From Georgenia satyanarayanai (lineage in GTDB: Bacteria > Actinomycetota > Actinomycetes > Actinomycetales > Actinomycetaceae), in the NCBI RefSeq assembly GCF_009193135.1, contig NZ_VUKC01000022.1, positions 1 through 42,225 on the forward strand: a stretch of 42,225 nucleotides of DNA, given 5' to 3'. The notes beneath the pieces are model-generated. The model saw only the letters and a list, made by a program, of their open reading frames with translations, did no database searches and had not been told where the DNA came from. The position numbers were made by a program, and so were the translations under genes. Positions 7,916 to 16,723 of the stretch are shown here, one piece after another (position 1 is the stretch's first letter; every line of letters starts with the position of its first letter).

Positions 7916-10900
7916 TTGACCACGAACCATCCACGCCCGTCCACCGCCGGACGGGCACAGCGACTCCGGAAGACCGGGGTCCTCAGCGTGAGCGCGGCGC
8001 TCATGCTCACGATGTCCGCCGGCCCCGCGCTCGCCGCGCCGGGCAGCGCGACCGCCGCGTCCGCCGTCGCCAAGAACCGTGCCGCCCAGCCGGCCGCGGA
8101 CGTCAACGTCCTCGTCTTCCACGGGGACCCCGAGGCCCAGGAGGACCCGGTCCTCGAGGCCGCCGCCGCGATCCAGGAGCTCGGCGCCGAGAACGACTTC
8201 GACGTCACCGTCTCCGGGGACCCGGCCGACTTCACCGAGGAGAACCTCGACGGCTACCGCGGGGTCGTCTTCCTCTCCGCCGACGGCACCGAGCTCGACG
8301 GCGCGCAGGAGAGCGCCCTGCAGGACTTCGTCGGCGACGGCGGAGGCTTCCTCGGGGTGCGTGACGCCGTCAACGCCCAGCCCGAGTCCCAGTGGTTCAC
8401 CGGGCTGCTCGGCGCACGCCCGGCGGGCGCCCGTCCCACGCCGGAGGAGGTCGCCACCGTCTCGGCGACCGGTGACCAGCCCAACAACGAGCGCGCCGTC
8501 AACCTCATCGACGACGACCCGAGCACGAAGTGGCTCTCCTTCGCACGGACCGCGACCATCTCGCTCGAGCTCGTCGAGCCCGCCGTCGTGACGAACTACG
8601 TCATGACCTCGGCCAACGACTTCGCCGGCCGCGACCCGGCCACGTGGACGCTGCGCGGCTCCACCGACGGCGAGACGTGGGTAGACCTCGACGCCCGCAG
8701 CGACGACTTCCCCCAGCGCTTCCAGCGCAAGACCTACGAGTTCGACAACGACACCGCCTTCCAGTACTTCCAGCTGGACATCACGGCGAACAAGGGTGAG
8801 TCCGCGACCCAGCTCGCCGACCTCCTGCTCTTCACCGACGAGTCGATCGACCCACCCGTCGTCGAGATCCCGGTGAACGAGGCGACCGTCAACGTCGTCG
8901 ACCGTCAGCACCCGGCCAACGAGGGCCTCCCGCTGAACTGGACCCGCTCGGACAAGTGGCTCAACTGGGACACCAACCCGATCGGAGAGGTCCACACCGT
9001 GGCCCAGGTCCAGGAGTGGGACTACGACGCCGGCGACACCGCCAACGGCCCGTTCCACCCCATCTCCTGGTGCCGTGACTACGACGGCGGCCGTTCCTTC
9101 TACACCGGCATGGGCGGCACGCCCGGCAGCTGGGACGAGGACGCGTTCCGCAGCCACGTGCTCGGCGCGATCCAGTGGTCCGCCGGCCTCGTGCGCGGGG
9201 ACTGCCAGGCCACCATCGGCGACAACTACGAGATCGAGCGTCTGACGACGACGAACACGGCCGGGACGCTCGACCAGATCGGTGAGCCGCACGGCCTGAC
9301 GATCACCGACGACGGCACCGTGTTCTACGTCGGCCGCGGCGCCTGCCCCACCGGCCCGATCGCCTCGTGGGACCAGGAGAACGTCGGCCTGGGCTGCGGC
9401 AGCATCCACCAGTACGACCCCGAGTCCGGTGAGGTCACCCTGCTCACCGTGCTCGACGTCTTCGGCAACCGCGGTGGCGGTGGCGAGCTCGTCAAGACCG
9501 AGGAGGGCCTGTTCGGCGTCGAGCCGGACCCGAACTTCGCGGAGAACAACTGGCTCTACGTCTACTGGATGCCCTACGAGTCCATCGACACCGAGGACCG
9601 CATCGGCATGCGCACCGTCTCGCGCTTCACCTACGACCCCGAGGGCCCGAGCATCGACCTCGACTCCCGGGTGGACCTGCTCGAGTGGGAGACCCAGATC
9701 CACAGCTGCTGCCACGCCGGCGGCGGCATGGGCTTCGACGACGACGGCAACCTGTACGTCGCGACGGGAGACGCCAACTCCTCCCAGGGCTCGGACGGCT
9801 ACTCCGGGAACAACTGGACCCTGGACTACAAGGGCGTCTCGTTCCAGGACGCCCGCCGCACGTCGGGCAACACCAACGACCTCAACGGCAAGATCCTGCG
9901 GATCCACCCCGAGGCCGACGGCACCTACACGATCCCCGAGGGCAACCTCTTCACCGGGGACGAGGGCAACGGGGACCAGGCGCGCCCGGAGATCTACGTC
10001 ATGGGCGTGCGCAACCCCTCGCGCATCCAGATCGACCCGGACACCGACTGGCTAACCGCCGCGTGGGTGGGCCCGGACGCTTTCGGGCCCAGCCCGGAGC
10101 TCGGCCCGGCCAAGTACGAGACCGCCACGATCATCACCTCGGCGGGCAACCAGGGCTGGCCCTACTGCATGGGCGACCGTCAGCCGTACCGTGACCGGAG
10201 CAACGAGGACGCCAGCGTCCTCACCGACTGGTACGACTGCGACAACCTGGAGAACACCTCCCCGCGCAACACCGGGCTCGTCGACATCCCCGACGCCCGG
10301 GACAACATGATCTGGTACGCGCCCGGTGGCGGCGGCCCGGTCTTCCCGCGCGACGAGGACGGCGTCCCCAGCTACGAGGAGGACGAGGTCACCTACACCC
10401 AGCCCTACCTGCGCGGTGGTGGCCAGGCCGTCATGTCCGGCCCGACCTACCGCCTGTCCCAGGTGGACCAGGAGAGCGACATCGCCTGGCCGGAGTACTG
10501 GGAGGGCAAGTGGCTCATCGGTGACCAGTCCAACTCCAACAACCGGGTGGCCATCACGGCCGACCCGGAGGGCGTGGACGAGCAGGCACCCCCGGCGTTC
10601 GCCGAGGACCTGCGCCACATCATCCGCGCCGGTGGCGGCGGCAACCAGCTGCAGAGCTGGATGGACGCCGACTTCGGACCGGACGGTGCGCTGTACCTGC
10701 TCGACTACGGCAGCGGCTTCTTCACCCTGCACGAGAACCAGAAGCTCATCCGCATCGCCTACACCGGTGGCCCGGCGACCCCGGCGCCCACCGCGCACGC
10801 GGCGAGCGTCCAGAGCAGCCCGCTGACCGTCCAGTTCACCGGCTCCCGCTCCGGCGGCGTCTCGTGGCACTGGGACTTCGGGGACGGCACGACGTCCACC

Positions 10901-11899
10901 GAGGCCGACCCGCAGCACACCTACGACCGGGTCGACGAGTACACCGCCACCCTCACCGTCACCTACGCGGACGGCACGACGGAGACGGTGGAGACCGCCG
11001 TCGCCATCGAGTGCGCCGTCCCGGACGCGCGGGACACGGTGTGGATCGGTGACGTCGACACGGGCGTCGCCAACGACGACCTCGGTGGCTGCACCATCGC
11101 CGACCTCATCAACGACGAGGGCGAGTGGGACACCCACGGCGCGTTCATCCGCCACGTCAACGAGCTGGTGCGCCAGCTCAAGAACGACAGGGTCATCACC
11201 GGCCGCGAGGGCGCCCAGCTGAGCAGCGGGGCCACCCGCTCCGAGGTCGGGCGTCCGGGACACACCGGCTACCGCTGGCTCTTCGACGGGACGTCCGCGT
11301 CCCTCGAGGACTGGCGCCAGGCACCGGGCGGGCACTTCGAGCTGCTGCCAGGCGGGTCGATCCTGACCCGCGGCGGCCTGGGGATGCTGTGGTACGAGGC
11401 CGAGGAGTTCTCCGACTTCTCCCTCAAGCTGCAGTTCCGCGACGTGTCGGAGGGCAGCACGTACGCCAACGGTGGCGTGTTCGTCCGCTTCCCCGACCCG
11501 ACTGCCGCCGAGCAGCCGGAGTGCGGGCAGAACCAGTCCGAGGCCTGGGTGGCGATCATGTGCGGCCACGAGATCCAGTTGTACGACGGTCCCTCCGGTG
11601 AGCCCCAGAAGACGGGGTCGGTGTACAACTTCGCACCGAACACCCTCGAGGAGGCCGGCGCGACGGACAAGGGCGTGTGGAACGACTACGAGATCCGCGT
11701 CGTCGGCCAGCAGTACACGATCCTGCGCAACGGCGAGGTCATCAACGAGTGGGAGAACTCGCCGGGCCAGGAGTCGTCCCGCGCGGGTGACCCGCCCACC
11801 GACCTGCGCCAGTTCGCCAGCGGGTTCATCGGCCTGCAGAACCACGGCAACAACGACCTCATGGAGTACCGCAACGTCCGCGTGCGGGACCTGTCCTAG
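7916..11899 (+). CDS. Secreted ThuA / discoidin / PQQ-type sugar dehydrogenase / PKD / DUF1080 multidomain protein
   Basis: A 1,327-residue exported protein. A signal peptide spans about 1-42. A ThuA (trehalose-utilisation, glutamine amidotransferase-like) domain starts near 63 and is interrupted at about 174-310 by a discoidin (F5/8 C)-like domain, resuming until about 430. A glucose/sorbosone dehydrogenase beta-propeller runs from about 436 to 951, with HSCCHAGGGMGFDDDGNLY and NDLNGKILRIHP. A PKD domain (HWDFGDGTTS) covers about 956-1033. A module shared with the next gene covers 1036-1113, and a DUF1080 (3-keto-disaccharide hydrolase-like) domain ends the protein. It probably acts on extracellular sugars. 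The TTG start is the only one that keeps the basic part of the signal; its ribosome spacing is short, so the start is uncertain. Confidence 0.85.
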   Translation: MTTNHPRPSTAGRAQRLRKTGVLSVSAALMLTMSAGPALAAPGSATAASAVAKNRAAQPAADVNVLVFHGDPEAQEDPVLEAAAAIQELGAENDFDVTVSGDPADFTEENLDGYRGVVFLSADGTELDGAQESALQDFVGDGGGFLGVRDAVNAQPESQWFTGLLGARPAGARPTPEEVATVSATGDQPNNERAVNLIDDDPSTKWLSFARTATISLELVEPAVVTNYVMTSANDFAGRDPATWTLRGSTDGETWVDLDARSDDFPQRFQRKTYEFDNDTAFQYFQLDITANKGESATQLADLLLFTDESIDPPVVEIPVNEATVNVVDRQHPANEGLPLNWTRSDKWLNWDTNPIGEVHTVAQVQEWDYDAGDTANGPFHPISWCRDYDGGRSFYTGMGGTPGSWDEDAFRSHVLGAIQWSAGLVRGDCQATIGDNYEIERLTTTNTAGTLDQIGEPHGLTITDDGTVFYVGRGACPTGPIASWDQENVGLGCGSIHQYDPESGEVTLLTVLDVFGNRGGGGELVKTEEGLFGVEPDPNFAENNWLYVYWMPYESIDTEDRIGMRTVSRFTYDPEGPSIDLDSRVDLLEWETQIHSCCHAGGGMGFDDDGNLYVATGDANSSQGSDGYSGNNWTLDYKGVSFQDARRTSGNTNDLNGKILRIHPEADGTYTIPEGNLFTGDEGNGDQARPEIYVMGVRNPSRIQIDPDTDWLTAAWVGPDAFGPSPELGPAKYETATIITSAGNQGWPYCMGDRQPYRDRSNEDASVLTDWYDCDNLENTSPRNTGLVDIPDARDNMIWYAPGGGGPVFPRDEDGVPSYEEDEVTYTQPYLRGGGQAVMSGPTYRLSQVDQESDIAWPEYWEGKWLIGDQSNSNNRVAITADPEGVDEQAPPAFAEDLRHIIRAGGGGNQLQSWMDADFGPDGALYLLDYGSGFFTLHENQKLIRIAYTGGPATPAPTAHAASVQSSPLTVQFTGSRSGGVSWHWDFGDGTTSTEADPQHTYDRVDEYTATLTVTYADGTTETVETAVAIECAVPDARDTVWIGDVDTGVANDDLGGCTIADLINDEGEWDTHGAFIRHVNELVRQLKNDRVITGREGAQLSSGATRSEVGRPGHTGYRWLFDGTSASLEDWRQAPGGHFELLPGGSILTRGGLGMLWYEAEEFSDFSLKLQFRDVSEGSTYANGGVFVRFPDPTAAEQPECGQNQSEAWVAIMCGHEIQLYDGPSGEPQKTGSVYNFAPNTLEEAGATDKGVWNDYEIRVVGQQYTILRNGEVINEWENSPGQESSRAGDPPTDLRQFASGFIGLQNHGNNDLMEYRNVRVRDLS

Positions 11900-11907
11900 G
11901 TCATCCC

Positions 11908-11944
11908 GGGCCGGTGCGGCGGGCGCGTCCCGCCGCACCGGCCC
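11908..11944 (+). terminator. Terminator hairpin
   Basis: A perfect 16-bp stem, GGGCCGGTGCGGCGGG (11908-11923) with its complement at 11929-11944, and a 5-nt loop. It starts 9 nt after the stop of the multidomain dehydrogenase gene. It may reduce rather than stop transcription into the cupredoxin gene 36 nt further on. Confidence 0.75.
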
Positions 11945-11980
11945 ACCTCCGCCTCCAGCAACCGGAAGGTGCACCACCTC

Positions 11981-14152
11981 ATGTCCCAGCTCGCCTCCCC
12001 GCCCCGCCCCCGGACGCAGCGCCCAGCGGTCCTGCGCCGCGTCGTCGTCGCGCTCCTCGCGGCACTGACCGGGCTCACCCTCGTCCCCACGGCTGCCGGC
12101 GCCGCCGACCAGACGCTCACCTGGACCGCCGGCAACAGCGTCTCCGAGTACGTCACCGAACCGACGACCGCGGTCGCCGGCACGGCGACGATCATCTTCG
12201 AGAACAGCCGGGCCACCGGGAACACGACCGGCATGCCCCACACCCTGACCTTCGACACCTCGACCCCGGGCTACAACCACGACGTCGACCTCAACCTCGT
12301 CGCCAACCCCTTCGACGCGAACGGCGGCTACTACGAGGCCGAGGTCACCCTCACGCCCGGCACCTACCGCTTCTTCTGCGCCATCCCCGGGCACGGCCCC
12401 ATGTGGGGCGAGCTCGTCGTCACCGGCGACGGCGGTGAGCCGGACCCGGAGGACACGACCGCACCGACCGTCACCGCCGAGGTCACCGGCGAGCAGGACG
12501 AGGACGGCGCGTACGTCGGCACCGCCACCGTGACGATCACCGCCGCGGACGAGGACGGCGGCTCCGGACTCGACATGGTCGAGTACTCCCTCGACGGCGG
12601 GGAGTTCACGCACTACCACGCGGCGCTCACCGTCTCCGAGCCGGGCGAGCACACGGTCGCCTACCGGGCGAGCGACCTCGCCGGGAACGTCGGCGAGGGC
12701 TCGGTGACCTTCACGGTCGTCGAGGCCGACGCCGAGCCCGAGCCCGACACCACCGCCCCCGAGGTCACCGCCGCCGTCACCGGCGACCAGGACGAGGACG
12801 GCGCCTACGTCGGCACCGCCACCGTGACGATCACCGCCGCGGACGAGGACGGCGGCTCCGGCGTCGACACCGTCGAGTACTCCCTCGACGGCGGGGAGCT
12901 CACCGCCTACACCGAGCCGCTCGTGGTGAGCGAGCCCGGAGCGCACACCGTGGACTACCGGGCCACCGACGTCGCCGGCAACACCGCCGAGGGCACGGTC
13001 GACTTCACGGTCGTCGAGGCCGACGCCGAGCCCGAGCCCGACACCACCGCCCCCGAGGTCACCGCCGCCGTCACCGGCGAGCAGGACGAGGACGGCGCCT
13101 ACATCGGCACCGCCACCGTCACCCTCACCGCCACCGACGAGGACGGCGGCTCCGGCCTCGACACCGTCGAGTACTCCCTCGACGGCGGGGAGCTCACCGC
13201 CTACACCGAGCCGCTCGTGGTGAGCGAGCCCGGAGCGCACACGGTGGACTACCGGGCCACCGACGTCGCCGGCAACACCGCCGAGGGCTCGGTCGACTTC
13301 ACGGTCGTCGAGGCCGACGCCGAGCCCGAGCCCGACACCACCGCCCCCGAGGTCACCGCCGCCGTCACCGGCGAGCAGGACGAGGACGGCGCCTACGTCG
13401 GCACCGCCACCGTGACGATCACCGCCGCGGACGAGGACGGCGGCTCCGGACTCGACATGGTCGAGTACTCCCTCGACGGCGGGGAGTTCACGCACTACCA
13501 CGCGGCGCTCACCGTCTCCGAGCCGGGCGAGCACACGGTCGCCTACCGGGCGAGCGACCTCGCCGGGAACGTCGGCGAGGGCTCGGTGACCTTCACGGTC
13601 GTCGAGGCCGACGCCGAGCCCGAGCCCGACACCACCGCCCCCGAGGTCACCGCCGCCGTCACCGGCGACCAGGACGAGGACGGCGCCTACGTCGGCACCG
13701 CCACCGTGACGATCACCGCCGCGGACGAGGACGGCGGCTCCGGTGTCGACACCGTCGAGTACAGCCTCGACGGCGCCGCGTTCGCCGCGTACTCGGCGCC
13801 CGTCGAGGTGAGCGAGCCCGGTGAGCACACCGTGGACTACCGGGCCACCGACGTCGCCGGCAACACCGCCGAGGGCACGGTGAGCTTCACCGTGGTCGAG
13901 GCGGAGGAGCCGGAGCCGGGCGAGTGCACCGACACCCGCGCGACCGTCGTCATCGGCGGCGTGGACACCGGCGTGGCCGACACCGCCTGCCTCAACGACC
14001 TCATCGACGAGGACGGCGACTACGCCACGCGTGGCGCCTTCGTCCGCCACGTCGGCGACGTCCTGCGCCCGCTGGTCGCCGAGGACGTGCTCACCGCCCG
14101 TGAGCTCGGCGCCATCCTCCGCACCGCCGCCCGCAGCACCATCGGCGGGTAA
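11981..14152 (+). CDS. Secreted cupredoxin with five Ig-like (OmpL47-type) repeats
   Basis: A 723-residue exported protein. The signal peptide ends near AAGAA (about residue 38). A plastocyanin/azurin-like domain follows, with copper ligands His87 (MPHTL), Cys133 (FFCAIPGHGPM), His138 and Met141. From residue 158 to 647 there are five 98-residue repeats that begin DTTAP and contain GSGLDTVEYSLDG and YRATDVAGNTAEG, an Ig-like fold of the type called OmpL47. The last 75 residues match a module in the preceding protein. The copper site and the position after a laccase suggest an electron carrier or copper donor tethered by a repeat stalk (inference). ATG 11981 was preferred; GTG 11969 is possible. 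Confidence 0.85.
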   Translation: MSQLASPPRPRTQRPAVLRRVVVALLAALTGLTLVPTAAGAADQTLTWTAGNSVSEYVTEPTTAVAGTATIIFENSRATGNTTGMPHTLTFDTSTPGYNHDVDLNLVANPFDANGGYYEAEVTLTPGTYRFFCAIPGHGPMWGELVVTGDGGEPDPEDTTAPTVTAEVTGEQDEDGAYVGTATVTITAADEDGGSGLDMVEYSLDGGEFTHYHAALTVSEPGEHTVAYRASDLAGNVGEGSVTFTVVEADAEPEPDTTAPEVTAAVTGDQDEDGAYVGTATVTITAADEDGGSGVDTVEYSLDGGELTAYTEPLVVSEPGAHTVDYRATDVAGNTAEGTVDFTVVEADAEPEPDTTAPEVTAAVTGEQDEDGAYIGTATVTLTATDEDGGSGLDTVEYSLDGGELTAYTEPLVVSEPGAHTVDYRATDVAGNTAEGSVDFTVVEADAEPEPDTTAPEVTAAVTGEQDEDGAYVGTATVTITAADEDGGSGLDMVEYSLDGGEFTHYHAALTVSEPGEHTVAYRASDLAGNVGEGSVTFTVVEADAEPEPDTTAPEVTAAVTGDQDEDGAYVGTATVTITAADEDGGSGVDTVEYSLDGAAFAAYSAPVEVSEPGEHTVDYRATDVAGNTAEGTVSFTVVEAEEPEPGECTDTRATVVIGGVDTGVADTACLNDLIDEDGDYATRGAFVRHVGDVLRPLVAEDVLTARELGAILRTAARSTIGG
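12452..13921 (+). repeat. Five direct repeats of exactly 294 bp
   Basis: Units begin at 12452, 12746, 13040, 13334 and 13628. They encode the Ig-like repeats. Units 1 and 4 are almost the same (GLDMVEYSLDGGEFTHYHAA), units 2 and 3 share another version (YSLDGGELTAYTEPL), and unit 5 starts like unit 2 but diverges later. Long stretches are identical at DNA level. Confidence 0.95.
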
Positions 14153-14170
14153 CCCACCGCCGCAACGCAC

Positions 14171-14213
14171 GCCGAGAGCTGGATCCCGCCCCGGGCGGGA
14201 TCCAGCTCTCGGC
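14171..14213 (+). terminator. Terminator hairpin with a 21-bp perfect stem
   Basis: Arms 14171-14191 and 14193-14213 are perfectly complementary, starting GCCGAGAGCTGGATCCCGCC. The hairpin begins 18 nt after the cupredoxin stop. The GCCGAGAGC end belongs to the repeat family that recurs in this window. Confidence 0.8.
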
Positions 14214-14645
14214 CCGTCCGGGGTGGCCCGGGCGCGCCGCGCCGCCCCCCGCGGGGCGGGGCCGCGGGCGGGGGGGCGGCACCCCCCCCCCCCCACCGCC
14301 CGCTTCTTGTGGGCCCCCCCGGGGGGGGCCCCCCCCCCCCCCCCCCGTCCGGGGTCCCCCTCCCTCCCCCTCCCCCGCCCTGCGCCCTCCCCCTCCCTGC
14401 GCCCCCCCTCCCTGCGCCCTCCCCCTCCCTGCGCCCTCCCCCTCCCTGCGCCGACAGCCGACTTACCGACGTTGCATGCCCTCTCGCGCCGGCGGACCGA
14501 TCGCACGCGCCCGGCGGGATCCGGCTCTCGGCGACAAGTCGGCTGTCGCGGGAGGAGGGGTTCACGGGACCTCCACACACAGGCCTGGCCCGTGTCGGTG
14601 GGCGGGCGTACCGTCGTAGGCAGGCACCCAGTCGAGGAGAGACCC
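14214..14645. other. Gene-free low-complexity region with C and G homopolymers
   Basis: The region has C runs of 13 (14282-14294) and 18 (14329-14346), a G run of 8 just before the latter, four near-identical 15-17 bp units (CCCTCCCCCTCCCTGCG) at 14385-14450, and copies of the dispersed 18-bp repeat. No gene is seen. The long homopolymers may include base-count errors. Confidence 0.75.
14450..14555. repeat. Inverted pair of the dispersed 18-bp repeat
   Basis: CGACAGCCGACTT (14452-14464) is exactly complementary to AAGTCGGCTGTCG (14536-14548). The right side also holds GCGGGATCCGGCTCTCGGC, which matches 14195-14213 of the upstream hairpin except for one base. The copies flank about 70 bp of unique sequence. 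Confidence 0.75.
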
Positions 14646-15758
14646 ATGGCCCGCAGCACCTGGCAACGCTGGCTCCCGGCCGGCGCCGTCGTCGCCCTCG
14701 TCGCCGGCACGGTGGCGGTCACCTCCCAGGCGGGCGCCGTCGACCTGCCGGACAGGTCGCCGCAGGACGTCCTCGCCCTGCTCCTCGCGCAGGACGTCCG
14801 CGCCTACTCGGGCAGCTTCGAGACGAGCGCCGACCTCGGCCTGCCGGTCCCCGGTGACCTCGACCTCGGCCCGGGCGGCCCGGAGATGGGCGACGCCGCC
14901 GGCGCGGTGGCGCCCGAGGGCGGCGAGGCGGCCCAGGAGGTCCTGTCCGCGCTCGAGCTCCTCACCGGGGACAACACCGGCCGGGTCTTCGTCGGCGCGC
15001 AGGGCGCCCGCTTCCAGCACACCGACGGGCTGGCCGAGCGCAACGTCGTCGTCACCGAGGAGGACGTGTGGTTCTACGACTCCGAGACCAACGCCGCCAC
15101 CCACCTCGTCCTGCCCGAGCTCCCCGCGGGCGAGCACCCCGAGCCCACCGGCACCCTCCCCGTGCCCGAGGAGCTCGCGGCCACCGCCGTCGAGGCGCTC
15201 GAGCCGAGCACCGAGCTGACCGTCGGTCAGCACGAGCGCGTGGCCGGCCGTGACGCCTACACCCTCACCCTCACGCCCCGCGCGGAGGAGACGCTCGTGG
15301 GCGGCGTGACGATCGCCGTCGACGGCGAGACCGGCTTCCCGCTCGGCGTCACCGTCACCGCTCGCGACCAGGCCGAGCCGGCCCTGCAGGCGCAGTACAC
15401 CGACATCGACTTCTCGGAGCCGGACGCCGACCTCTTCGACTTCGCGGCGCCCGCCGGCGCGAGCGTCGAGGAGGAGGTCCTCGAGCTGCCCGCCGACGGC
15501 GGCACGCACGCCGCGCCGGACCACCACACGCCCGGCACCACCCCGCCCGGTGACGTGCTCGGCGAGGGCTGGGCCACCGTCCTCGCCGTGCCGGACGTCG
15601 AGCTGCCCGACGACCCGCTGCTCGAGGAGCTGACCGAGCCCGTCGACGGCGGCCGCCTCCTGTCCACGGCACTCCTGTCCGTCCTCCTCACCGACGACGG
15701 CCGGCTGCTCGTCGGTGCCGTCACCCCGACCCACCTGCAGGACCTCGCGGGCCGGTGA
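14646..15758 (+). CDS. LolA-like secreted protein
   Basis: A 370-residue exported protein with a basic N terminus (MARSTWQRWLPAG), a hydrophobic core and an AGA-VDLP junction near residue 35. The body has the feel of LolA/LppX-like or DUF2092 proteins of actinobacteria: GDNTGRVFVGAQGARF, VVTEEDVWFYDSETNAATHL, a GRDAYTLTLTPR segment and YTDIDFSEPDADLFDFAAP. Such proteins may bind lipid and often sit beside ABC exporters. The ATG has GAGGAG upstream, and the stop overlaps the GTG of the following ATPase gene, so the three genes form one operon. Confidence 0.72.
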   Translation: MARSTWQRWLPAGAVVALVAGTVAVTSQAGAVDLPDRSPQDVLALLLAQDVRAYSGSFETSADLGLPVPGDLDLGPGGPEMGDAAGAVAPEGGEAAQEVLSALELLTGDNTGRVFVGAQGARFQHTDGLAERNVVVTEEDVWFYDSETNAATHLVLPELPAGEHPEPTGTLPVPEELAATAVEALEPSTELTVGQHERVAGRDAYTLTLTPRAEETLVGGVTIAVDGETGFPLGVTVTARDQAEPALQAQYTDIDFSEPDADLFDFAAPAGASVEEEVLELPADGGTHAAPDHHTPGTTPPGDVLGEGWATVLAVPDVELPDDPLLEELTEPVDGGRLLSTALLSVLLTDDGRLLVGAVTPTHLQDLAGR

Positions 15759-16723
15759 CCGAGCTCGCGGTCGAGACCCACGGCCTGACCAAGCGGTTCG
15801 GGCGCCAGCTCGCCGTCGACGACCTCGATCTCGCCGTGCCCCGCGGCGCCGTCTTCGGGTTCCTCGGCCCCAACGGCTCGGGCAAGACGACGACGATCCG
15901 GATCGTCCTCGGCCTCGCCGCCGCGAGCGCCGGCAGCGTCCGCGTCCTCGGCCACGACATGCCGAAGTCCCTCGGCACGGTGCTCCCCCGCGTCGGCGCG
16001 CTCGTCGAGGGACCGGCCGCGTACCCGTTCCTCTCCGGCGCGGCGAACCTCCGGCGCCTGGACGCCGCCGACCGCCACGCCGCTCCCGCCACCCGCACCC
16101 GCCGGGTGGCGCAGGCGCTCGAGCGGGTCGGCCTCAGCCACGCCGGCGGCAAGCGGGTGCGCGCCTACTCGCTGGGGATGAAGCAGCGCCTGGGGATCGC
16201 CGCCGCACTGCTCCGACCGCGCGACCTCCTCGTGCTCGACGAGCCGACCAACGGCCTGGACCCGCAGGGCACCCGCGAGGTCCGCAGCCTGGTCCGCTCG
16301 CTCGCCGAGGGAGGCACCACCGTCGTCGTCTCCAGCCACCTCCTCGCGGAGATCGAGCAGATCTGCACCCACGTCGCCGTCATGCGCACCGGGCGGCTCG
16401 TCGCCCAGGGCAGCCTCGACGAGCTGCGCGGCCTGGGCCGCAGCCGCCTGCGCGTCCTCACGCCCGACCCCGCCCGCGCCCGGGAGGAGCTAGCCCGGCT
16501 CGGGCTCGTCGTCGAGCGCGACGACGACGGCGCTCCCGCCCCGGCACCGGACGGCGCCGCCGTCGTGCGGGCGGCGCTGCCGGCCGAGCCGCCGCTCCTC
16601 GAGACGCTCGCCGCCGCCCTCGTGGCGGCCGAGGTCCGGCTGCGGGGCTTCGAGCTCGAGCGGGACACCCTCGAGGACCGCTTCGTCGCGCTGACCGGGG
16701 AGGGTTTCGACGTTGCCCAGTGA
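15755..16723 (+). CDS. ABC transporter ATP-binding protein (BcrA/CcmA-like)
   Basis: A 322-residue ATPase. Walker A is GPNGSGKTT, the signature is YSLGMKQRLGIAAALL (LGMKQ replaces the usual LSGGQ), and Walker B is LLVLDEPTNGLDPQGT, followed by the H-loop SSHLLAEIEQ. This pattern is typical of bacitracin-type and ABC-2 exporters. A C-terminal domain of about 100 residues follows. The GTG start overlaps the upstream stop by 4 bp. It pairs with the permease directly downstream. Confidence 0.9.
   Translation: MTELAVETHGLTKRFGRQLAVDDLDLAVPRGAVFGFLGPNGSGKTTTIRIVLGLAAASAGSVRVLGHDMPKSLGTVLPRVGALVEGPAAYPFLSGAANLRRLDAADRHAAPATRTRRVAQALERVGLSHAGGKRVRAYSLGMKQRLGIAAALLRPRDLLVLDEPTNGLDPQGTREVRSLVRSLAEGGTTVVVSSHLLAEIEQICTHVAVMRTGRLVAQGSLDELRGLGRSRLRVLTPDPARAREELARLGLVVERDDDGAPAPAPDGAAVVRAALPAEPPLLETLAAALVAAEVRLRGFELERDTLEDRFVALTGEGFDVAQ

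Noticed and set aside
6842-9907. A 1,021-codon minus-strand frame
   Set aside because: It is antisense to the laccase and the ThuA/dehydrogenase gene, whose motifs are clear, and has no domain of its own.
10052-14722. A 1,556-codon open frame on the minus strand
   Set aside because: It runs antisense to two well-supported secreted proteins and across an intergenic hairpin. Long antisense frames are expected from the high GC content; its repeats simply mirror the 294-bp units.
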